From positions 1-16,637 of the forward strand of contig CABYOG010000022.1 of assembly GCA_902520575.1 (NCBI GenBank): a DNA stretch of 16,637 bases, in the 5' to 3' direction. Under the pieces are notes generated by a model. The model did no database searches. It saw nothing but the letters and a program-made list of their open reading frames with translations, and was not told the DNA's origin. The position numbers were made by a program, and so were the translations under genes. Positions 11,631 through 16,637 of this stretch are shown one piece after another. This stretch comes from an uncultured SAR116 cluster alpha proteobacterium. GTDB lineage: Bacteria; Pseudomonadota; Alphaproteobacteria; Puniceispirillales; Puniceispirillaceae. Numbering within the stretch: the stretch's first letter is position 1; each line of letters opens with the position of its first letter.

Positions 11631-12143
11631 CTACTGCAATTGATCTGCCCGTGCCTTAATAACACGTGCCAACTTCGCAGCAGGTGCTTGCGACAAACGC
11701 GCTAATTTTGTTGCCGGGGCATTCATTAAACCCACAAGCTTTGCCCGCAGCTCATCAAGTGATGGCATTGTGGCCAACGCCTCGACACCAGACTTATCCA
11801 GCATTTTGCCGTCCAGTGAACCGCCAACGATGGTAAGCTTGTCATTTTCCTTTGCAAATTTTACGAGCACTTTTGCAGCAGCCACCGGATCTGGCGAAGT
11901 TCCCATCGCTGTTGGCCCGGTGAACATTTCTGTCATTTCTTCGTATTTAGTGCCTTGCAAAGCAATTTTGGTCAGTCTGTTTTTTGTTACCTTAAAGCCG
12001 GCTCCTGCTTCACGCATGCGCGCCCGAAGTTCGCTGCTTTCCGCAACGGTCAAGCCAATCTGATGAGTAACAACAACAGAAGTTGCCTCAGACAGGGTAG
12101 ATTGCAGTGTCTCGATCAGCTCGGCTTTTTCTATCCGGTTCAC
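11631..12143 (-). CDS. rplJ: 50S ribosomal protein L10
   Basis: L10 anchors the L7/L12 dimers to 23S rRNA beside L11. It is also the usual autoregulator of its own operon, binding the mRNA leader as the L10(L12)n complex. The 170-residue product starts MNRIEKAELIETLQ from a GTG at 12143. GGAG eight bases upstream supports this start, and the nearby ATG frames meet stops at once. The N-terminal rRNA-binding part has TSVVVTHQIGLTVAESSELR and KVTKNRLTKIAL. The C-terminal helix carrying the L12-binding segments includes LARLSQAPAAKLARVIKA. A GTG start on a highly expressed ribosomal gene may help limit translation. The leader upstream carries structured RNA. Confidence 0.98.
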   Translation of the reverse strand: MNRIEKAELIETLQSTLSEATSVVVTHQIGLTVAESSELRARMREAGAGFKVTKNRLTKIALQGTKYEEMTEMFTGPTAMGTSPDPVAAAKVLVKFAKENDKLTIVGGSLDGKMLDKSGVEALATMPSLDELRAKLVGLMNAPATKLARLSQAPAAKLARVIKARADQLQ

Positions 12144-12204
12144 CTGATCATCTCCACTTCATAAATACAGAACCAGATCAGTGATCCTGCTCAGTTTCAC
12201 CCAA

Positions 12205-12230
12205 ACACATATACAATTTGGTATATGTGT
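12205..12230 (-). promoter_or_regulatory. Ten-base-pair hairpin in the rplJ leader
   Basis: ACACATATAC pairs perfectly with GTATATGTGT around a six-base loop (CAAATT on the minus strand). It lies about 60 bases before the rplJ start and downstream of the L10-leader-like element. No U-tract follows (TTTGGGTGAAAC), so it is not an intrinsic terminator. It may be part of the regulatory fold, a transcript-processing site or a stability element. Function is unknown. Confidence 0.5.
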
Positions 12231-12277
12231 CCCTAGGCCTGCCCAAAGAAAGTCAAAGCTTTACAGCTTTCCCCTTT

Positions 12278-12330
12278 GTCTATGCAGGACATTAAGGCTG
12301 CCATAATTACAACCACCTGCAGTCTTGGAC
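12278..12330 (-). ncRNA. L10 leader (autoregulatory mRNA element of rplJL)
   Basis: On the minus strand TGCAGG (12321-12316) pairs with CCTGCA (12288-12283). Flanking bases, CAAGAC on one side and TAGAC on the other, form an asymmetric internal loop closed by TGTC/GACA, which resembles the kink-turn of the L10 leader. The pattern of a GC(A/G)GG arm, a variable loop with CTTAATG and then CCTGC(A/G)TAGAC matches what I recall of alphaproteobacterial L10 leaders. Its place between rplA and rplJ is the expected one. In E. coli excess L10-L12 binds such a leader and represses translation of rplJL. Just after it is a small hairpin AAAGCT-GTAA-AGCTTT (12255-12270) with a GNRA-type loop. No covariance search was run. 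Confidence 0.65.
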
Positions 12331-12422
12331 AGGTTAACAGCATTTCTGATCTCAAGATCAGGTTTGCTGCCTTTACCCGCCAGCTTCCAAGAAAACCGAC
12401 GAATATCTTTCTGGCAAGGCAT

Positions 12423-13115
12423 TTACCCAGCCAAACTGTCATCAATAAATACGCTTGATCCCATAGTAGAGCTGAGCGTAATTTTCTTAATATACGTTCC
12501 TTTAGCACCAGATGGACGAGCTTTTTTTATCGCCTCAATAAAAGCAGTAGCATTTTCCGCAATCTTATCAGCGTCAAAGCTAGCTTTACCGATGCCCGCA
12601 TGTACAACCCCTGCCTTTTCAACCCGAAATTGCACTTCACCAGCCTTTGCTGTTTTTACAGCTGCAGCCACATCAGGCGTCACCGTCCCCAACTTCGGAT
12701 TTGGCATCAGTCCACGCGGGCCCAGAACTTTGCCCAGACGACCAACAACACCCATCATATCAGGGCTAGCAATCACCCGGTCAAATCCATCCTCACCGTT
12801 TTGTATAGACTCAGCCAGTTCTTCAGCCCCAACAAATTCAGCACCAGCTGCTTTTGCCTCGTCGGCTTTGTCATCACGTGCGAACACAGCCACGCGCACA
12901 TCTTTACCAGTCCCGTTTGGCATTGCTACCGCTCCACGGACCATCTGGTCTGCATGGCGCGGGTCAACACCTAAATTCAAAGAAATTTCAATTGTTTCAT
13001 CAAATTTAGCTGTTGCGCCTTTTTTGACGATTGCAGCAGCATCTGCAACAGAATAATCGCGTGAGCGGTCCACATCCGTGGCGAATGCCTTTTGTTTTTT
13101 CGTTAGCTTAGCCAT
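12423..13115 (-). CDS. rplA: 50S ribosomal protein L1
   Basis: L1 builds the mobile L1 stalk near the E-site and helps release deacylated tRNA; in many bacteria it also represses its own operon by binding the rplK leader. The 230-residue product starts [20 protein letters not shown] and contains the family signature region [20 protein letters not shown] followed by TVTPDV. It also has KISFD-like and [14 protein letters not shown] segments near the C-terminus. The ATG at 13115 is two bases after the rplK stop, with its GGAGGG site inside the end of rplK, so the two are translationally coupled. The stop TAA is followed at once by an out-of-family ATG (see findings). Confidence 0.98.
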   Translation of the reverse strand: MAKLTKKQKAFATDVDRSRDYSVADAAAIVKKGATAKFDETIEISLNLGVDPRHADQMVRGAVAMPNGTGKDVRVAVFARDDKADEAKAAGAEFVGAEELAESIQNGEDGFDRVIASPDMMGVVGRLGKVLGPRGLMPNPKLGTVTPDVAAAVKTAKAGEVQFRVEKAGVVHAGIGKASFDADKIAENATAFIEAIKKARPSGAKGTYIKKITLSSTMGSSVFIDDSLAG

Positions 13116-13117
13116 AA

Positions 13118-13549
13118 TTAGCCCTCCACAACTTCCAGACCCATGGCCCGCGCAGAACCGCTGATCATCGCAACAGCACCATCCATATCAACTGCATTCA
13201 GATCTTTCATCTTCTGTTCAGCAATTTCCTTAACCTGTGAGATTGTCACCTTGCCGGCAACCGACCGACCAGGTTCACCAGAACCTTTTTGCAGCCCTGC
13301 AGCCTTCTTAAGAAAATAGCTGACTGGTGCGGTTTTTGTCGTGAAGGTGAAAGACTTATCCTGATAAACGGTAATTACGACCGGAACAGGCATATTTTTT
13401 TCAAGGCTTTCCGTTGCTGCATTAAAGGCCTTACAGAATTCCATAATATTCACACCACGCTGACCTAACGCAGGCCCCACCGGCGGAGACGGATTCGCCC
13501 CTCCTGCAGGAATGTTCAGCTTTAAATAGCCTTCAATTTTCTTTGCCAT
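13118..13549 (-). CDS. rplK: 50S ribosomal protein L11
   Basis: L11 binds the GTPase-associated centre of 23S rRNA and takes part in factor-dependent GTP hydrolysis and RelA activation. The start is placed at 13549 ([20 protein letters not shown], 143 residues). The open frame extends 37 codons further upstream, overlapping nusG, but that part is not L11-like. The proline-rich N-terminal motif [10 protein letters not shown] lies at 20-29, where thiostrepton-type antibiotics act. The C-terminal RNA-binding domain has [20 protein letters not shown] and [15 protein letters not shown] precedes the ATG. It is followed after two bases by rplA, so rplK-rplA form a tight pair. Confidence 0.98.
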   Translation of the reverse strand: MAKKIEGYLKLNIPAGGANPSPPVGPALGQRGVNIMEFCKAFNAATESLEKNMPVPVVITVYQDKSFTFTTKTAPVSYFLKKAAGLQKGSGEPGRSVAGKVTISQVKEIAEQKMKDLNAVDMDGAVAMISGSARAMGLEVVEG

Positions 13550-13604
13550 TTTTTCAGACCCTTTATTTTCCTCTAGAAATCTTACCAGCTGCTTACTAGG
13601 TTCA

Positions 13605-14138
13605 TCAGCTAGATTTTTCCACCTGACTGTATTCAAGTTCGACTGGTGTTGACCGTCCAAAGATAGACACAGCTACTTTCAACCGTTCTTTTTCATCATC
13701 AGCTTCTTCAACAACTCCGTTGAAGCTTTCGAATGGCCCTTCAATCACTCTGACCTCCTCACCAATATCAAAACTGATTGTTGTGCGAGGCCGTTCAACT
13801 CCCTCGTCCATTTGTCGGATGAGCCGTTCTGCTTCGGCCTGAGTGATTGGAACTGGTTTTCCTTTGCCGCCCAGAAAACCGGTAACACGTGGTTGACTTT
13901 GCACCAGCGACCACGTCGTATCTGTCAACTCCATGTTAACCAAAATATATCCTGGAAAAAATTTTCGCTCCGACTGCACTTTAGCTCCCCGTCGCACCTC
14001 GACTACTTCTTCAGTTGGCACCATCACATCCACAATCTGTTCATCCAGACCATGTGTTTCAGCCTGCTCTAGAATCGACTGTGCCATCTTCTTCTCAGAA
14101 CCTGAAAAGACGTGGACTACATACCAGCGTTTCGCCAT
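13605..14138 (-). CDS. nusG: Transcription termination/antitermination factor NusG
   Basis: NusG binds the RNA polymerase clamp, reduces pausing and links polymerase to Rho or to ribosomal protein S10. The 177-residue protein starts [20 protein letters not shown]. Its NGN domain (about 1-120) contains [17 protein letters not shown] and VTGFLGG. The C-terminal KOW domain has [20 protein letters not shown] and ends in ELEYSQVEK. Length and both domains are normal for proteobacteria. It follows secE after 38 bases and is 55 bases before rplK. The secE-nusG pairing is conserved across bacteria. Confidence 0.98.
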   Translation of the reverse strand: MAKRWYVVHVFSGSEKKMAQSILEQAETHGLDEQIVDVMVPTEEVVEVRRGAKVQSERKFFPGYILVNMELTDTTWSLVQSQPRVTGFLGGKGKPVPITQAEAERLIRQMDEGVERPRTTISFDIGEEVRVIEGPFESFNGVVEEADDEKERLKVAVSIFGRSTPVELEYSQVEKSS

Positions 14139-14176
14139 GCGAGACCTACCTCAAATTCCCTAATTTCACTCAGCCC

Positions 14177-14374
14177 TCAGCCACCAAATCCGAGAACAAA
14201 TTGAACTACGTTCGACAGCACCATATCCACAAGCAAGAAAAATACGGCAGCAATGCTTGCCATCACAAAAACCGTTATCGTTGCCAAACCGGTGTCGCGG
14301 CGCGTCGCCCAGGAAATACGGGAGATTTCCTGTCTGACTTGTCTGACAAATTGTGCAGGAGACACTTTCGCCAT
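14177..14374 (-). CDS. secE: Preprotein translocase subunit SecE
   Basis: SecE clamps the two halves of SecY and is essential for protein export across the inner membrane. The 65-residue product is the short, single-membrane-span form typical of alphaproteobacteria, unlike the three-span E. coli protein. The amphipathic cytoplasmic helix (SPAQFVRQVRQEISRISWAT) is followed by one transmembrane segment from about GLATITVFV to VVQFVL. I chose the ATG at 14374 (MAKVSPAQF); in-frame GTG and TTG codons lie one and two codons upstream. The Shine-Dalgarno site is weak (GAGAG). It is the first gene of the minus-strand cluster. Confidence 0.95.
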   Translation of the reverse strand: MAKVSPAQFVRQVRQEISRISWATRRDTGLATITVFVMASIAAVFFLLVDMVLSNVVQFVLGFGG

Positions 14375-14486
14375 CACCAAAGCTTTCTCTCTAACCGGTT
14401 ACACCTGTTGCAAAACGTGCACGTCCCCCGCTAACGGTCTCTTTAAGGCATCAACCGCTGTGGAGAATTTTTAAAACGATGCGGGT

Positions 14487-14515
14487 ATGTAGCATGGATT
14501 AGCCCTGACTATCAA
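14487..14515 (-). promoter_or_regulatory. Likely promoter of the secE-nusG cluster
   Basis: On the minus strand TTGATA (14515-14510) is followed after 17 bases by CTACAT (14492-14487), itself within GCTACATA. This resembles the alphaproteobacterial housekeeping pattern (TTGAC near -35, GCTANAWC-like -10). A start about 105 bases before the secE ATG would follow. A-rich tracts on this strand (complement of 14541-14555) lie further upstream. It is the best match in the divergent gap, but it was judged by eye. Confidence 0.45.
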
Positions 14516-14640
14516 GCCCCAGATGAGACGAAATGACCGCTTTTTTTCCTTTTTTGTAATAGCAGAGCATCAGTCTGTGCTTCATAGTATTAAAGACCGT
14601 AGACTTTGAACTCACCATGACACACTGTATAGGTTCATAA
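14516..14640 (+). other. Divergent intergenic region with T-tracts; no gene seen
   Basis: This stretch separates the likely secE promoter from the dehydrogenase gene. It holds two T-runs (14541-14547 and 14550-14555). I see only weak promoter matches on the plus strand, such as TTGAAC near 14608 with TGTATA at too short a spacing. No tRNA or ORF is visible. The start of the downstream gene is preceded by TATAGG and a directly repeated nine-base unit (ATGACACAA at 14641 and 14650). Confidence 0.5.
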
Positions 14641-15567
14641 ATGACACAAATGACACAAAAGATGAGACAGGTGCAAAAACGTTTTGATATAAAAAAGGTG
14701 GGATGGTGCGGCCTTGGTGCAATGGGATCTGTGATGGCCCCACATTTGCTGGCAGTAACCGATAATCTGATTGGCTATGACGTTAATCCGAACGTTTGGC
14801 AAACCGCTCAGTTCAACCCAGATTTTAAACGTGCTAAGCAGCTAACCGATCTCGCGCAAACCGATACTTTAATCACCATGCTACCTGATGGTCCAGCCGT
14901 TCGGTCTATTTGCGAGACTGTTCTTAGCGTTGGTTTTTCCGGAACCATTATCGATATGTCATCCTGCCATCCGCAAGACAGCCTGAGCCTGGCAGACGAC
15001 ATCACAGCTGAGGGAAGCTGTTTCATCGATGCACCTGTATCTGGGGGGGTGGCCAAAGCCGCCAGTGCCGAGCTGATGATCATGGCTGGCGGCAAGGATG
15101 ATGACATCCGTGGGGTCCAGACCCTTCTTACCGCTATGGGAAACCTGCAGCATGTTGGTCCCGTTGGAGCAGGCCATGCGATGAAAGCTCTGAATAATTA
15201 CGTGTCTGCTGCTGGTCTGCTTGCAAGCTTTCAGGCGCTGGCAACAGCAAAAGATGCAGGCATTTCTCCAGAAACATTCATCAAGGTGATAAACAGTTCA
15301 ACAGGCCGGAATAACACAACAGAAGTGAAGCTGGAAAAATTTGTGTTACCTGAAACATTTAATTCCGGCTTTGCGCTGCAACTTATGGCAAAGGATGTAA
15401 ATATCGCCCGTGAGCTGATAGAGGCTGCTGGCTACACCACACCAGTCACGCCTGCTCTTGCAGCATGCCTTGATTCAGCCGTATCTGCCCTTGGGCAGCA
15501 GGCAGACCATACCGCACTGTACAGCTATGTTTCAGACAAACCAGATGCTAAAGGCTTGGATAAATGA
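14641..15567 (+). CDS. NAD(P)-dependent beta-hydroxyacid dehydrogenase (3-hydroxyisobutyrate dehydrogenase family)
   Basis: The 308-residue product belongs to the family that oxidises 3-hydroxyisobutyrate, or reduces tartronate semialdehyde and related beta-hydroxyacids. The Rossmann motif GLGAMG is at 24-29, LPDGPAVRSI follows at about 81-90, and the substrate-binding DAPVSGG is at 130-136. The catalytic lysine is K182 in GAGHAMKALNN, and the C-terminal KDV (251-253) is typical. The N-terminus is about 15 residues longer than usual, so the true start may be one of the ATGs at 14650 or 14662 or the GTG at 14671; the ribosome site before 14641 is weak. The gene reads away from secE and overlaps the next gene by ATGA, implying co-transcription with the GMC oxidoreductase. 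The exact substrate cannot be read from the sequence. Confidence 0.9.
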   Translation: MTQMTQKMRQVQKRFDIKKVGWCGLGAMGSVMAPHLLAVTDNLIGYDVNPNVWQTAQFNPDFKRAKQLTDLAQTDTLITMLPDGPAVRSICETVLSVGFSGTIIDMSSCHPQDSLSLADDITAEGSCFIDAPVSGGVAKAASAELMIMAGGKDDDIRGVQTLLTAMGNLQHVGPVGAGHAMKALNNYVSAAGLLASFQALATAKDAGISPETFIKVINSSTGRNNTTEVKLEKFVLPETFNSGFALQLMAKDVNIARELIEAAGYTTPVTPALAACLDSAVSALGQQADHTALYSYVSDKPDAKGLDK

Positions 15568-16637
15568 AACCCCTACAAACAGAAACTCTGGCAGAGGATA
15601 TTGGCCCGTTTGACTATATCATAGTTGGTGCAGGTACCGCTGGCTGTGCATTGGCGAACAGGCTCTCAGCGAATCCGTCTGTTTCTGTTCTGCTTTTGGA
15701 AGCAGGGGAAAGTGATAATTACATCTGGACAAAGATACCGGTTGGCTATCTGTATTGTATGGGTAACCCGCGCACAGACTGGGGTTTTAAAACAGCTCCA
15801 GCTGACGGGCTCAACGGACGGTCACTGAGTTATCCACGTGGCCGCATCTTAGGAGGATGTTCTTCGATTAATGGCATGATTTATATGCGTGGTCAGGCTG
15901 CAGATTACGAACACTGGCGCCAGCTAGGTAATGAAAACTGGGGGTGGGATGATGTGCTGCCCTATTTTAAGAAGTCAGAAGATCATTATGCCGGCGGCGA
16001 TGATATGCATGGCTCTGGCGGTGAATGGCGTGTTGAAGAGCAGCGTCTATCATGGGATATATTGGATAAATTCAGGGCGGCCTGTATCGCCGCTGGCATT
16101 CCAGCAATAGACGATTTCAATCGCGGCAATAATGAAGGTGTCGGCTACTTTCAGGTCAATCAGAGACGTGGTTGGCGATGGAGCAGTTCTTCGGCTTTTC
16201 TTACTCCAGCACGGGGCCGCAAGAATCTGACTGTGCTGACAGGTGCAACTGCTCAAAAGATTGTTTTGACTGGCCTCAAGGTTGCCGGACTGCAGTTTCA
16301 TCATCATAACCGAGTGGCACTTGCAGGCTGCAGAAGGGAAGTGATTTTATGCAGTGGGGCCATCGGCACACCGCAGCTCTTACAATTATCAGGCATTGGT
16401 GCTCCTGAACTTTTGCAGAGCAACGGCATTGCGGTTCGCCATAATCTGCCGGGTGTGGGACAGAACCTTCAAGACCACCTGCAGATCAGAACCATTTATA
16501 AGGTCAAGGATGTGCGCACACTGAATGACTTTGCGCATAAACTGACAGGAAAAATACGAATCGGACTTGAATATCTGCTAAACCGTTCAGGCCCTATGTC
16601 TATGGCCCCCAGCCAGCTAGGTGCATTTGTGAAGTCT
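15564..16637 (+). CDS. GMC-family FAD-dependent oxidoreductase (choline dehydrogenase-like), partial at right edge
   Basis: GMC flavoenzymes oxidise alcohols to aldehydes or ketones. The window holds 358 codons of an expected 530-540. After a 16-residue lead the FAD-binding motif reads YIIVGAGTAGCALANRLS, followed by LLLEAGE. GMC signature 1 is RGRILGGCSSINGMIYMRGQ (residues about 92-111), then ADYEHW. Signature 2 is GAIGTPQLLQLSGIG, and LPGVGQNLQDHLQ follows. The C-terminal catalytic His-His/Asn region lies beyond the edge. The ATG at 15564 overlaps the upstream TGA, so the two genes are translationally coupled. Choline dehydrogenase is the usual automatic label, but many members act on other alcohols. 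The pairing with a beta-hydroxyacid dehydrogenase suggests catabolism of a hydroxylated compound, not betaine synthesis. Confidence 0.92.
   Translation, partial: MKPLQTETLAEDIGPFDYIIVGAGTAGCALANRLSANPSVSVLLLEAGESDNYIWTKIPVGYLYCMGNPRTDWGFKTAPADGLNGRSLSYPRGRILGGCSSINGMIYMRGQAADYEHWRQLGNENWGWDDVLPYFKKSEDHYAGGDDMHGSGGEWRVEEQRLSWDILDKFRAACIAAGIPAIDDFNRGNNEGVGYFQVNQRRGWRWSSSSAFLTPARGRKNLTVLTGATAQKIVLTGLKVAGLQFHHHNRVALAGCRREVILCSGAIGTPQLLQLSGIGAPELLQSNGIAVRHNLPGVGQNLQDHLQIRTIYKVKDVRTLNDFAHKLTGKIRIGLEYLLNRSGPMSMAPSQLGAFVKS

Noticed and set aside
12346..12361. Near-palindrome CTGATCTCAAGATCAG as an operator
   Set aside because: It lies between the rplA stop and the L10 leader inside a transcribed region; a two-base centre makes a poor RNA hairpin and no promoter is next to it.
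12325..13056. Plus-strand open frame of 243 codons opposite rplA
   Set aside because: It lies almost wholly antisense to L1, which is intact and conserved; the translated sequence is Ser/Ala/Pro-rich in the manner of a shadow frame and has no recognisable domain.
13550..13660. N-terminal extension of L11 by 37 codons
   Set aside because: The extension overlaps nusG and is unlike any L11; the ATG at 13549 gives the normal 143-residue protein with a ribosome site.
14375..14640. tRNA-Trp expected upstream of secE
   Set aside because: I looked on both strands for an acceptor stem, a GGTTCGA-like T-arm and a CCA anticodon arm and saw none.

Overview
This window is the conserved transcription/translation gene cluster of an alphaproteobacterium, read on the minus strand from right to left: secE, nusG, rplK, rplA, rplJ, rplL, rpoB, rpoC, then rpsL, rpsG and the first two thirds of fusA, which runs off the left edge. 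On the right edge two metabolic genes run the other way: an NAD(P)-dependent beta-hydroxyacid dehydrogenase and a GMC-family flavoprotein oxidoreductase, the latter cut by the window end. The RNA polymerase subunits are of proteobacterial length (RpoB 1392 aa, RpoC 1399 aa). EF-G carries an acidic insert in its G domain that I recall from Rhodobacterales-like proteins. Base composition looks near or slightly below 50% G+C. Together these suggest a marine alphaproteobacterium, perhaps of the SAR116 type, but the genus assignment is only inference.

Layout: positions 1-2261 hold the str operon (rpsL-rpsG-fusA; tuf may follow beyond the edge). Positions 2262-2569 are a non-coding gap with a good promoter (TTGACC, 18 bases, TATAGT), a roughly 160-base leader and a terminator-like hairpin with a U-tract just before rpsL. 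Positions 2570-11015 are rpoC and rpoB. Positions 11016-11203 contain a strong G-U-containing hairpin between rplL and rpoB, where E. coli has an attenuator. Positions 11204-12143 are rplL and rplJ. Positions 12144-12422 hold what I read as an L10 leader plus a second strong hairpin. Positions 12423-14374 are rplA, rplK, nusG and secE. Positions 14375-14640 are a divergent intergenic region with a likely secE promoter. Positions 14641-16637 are the dehydrogenase and GMC genes, overlapping by four bases (ATGA).

The minus-strand genes supply the protein-export channel subunit SecE, the elongation factor NusG, the ribosomal stalk and its base (L11, L10, L7/L12), L1, the two large RNA polymerase subunits, and then the decoding-site protein S12, S7 and EF-G. 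The regulatory RNA structures sit where stoichiometry must change: before L10, between L7/L12 and RpoB, and before S12. All protein genes look intact and ordinary. I saw no mobile element, CRISPR array, tRNA, rRNA or defence system, and no clearly new multi-gene system. The parts most worth a second look are the three intergenic RNA regions and the divergent dehydrogenase/GMC pair.
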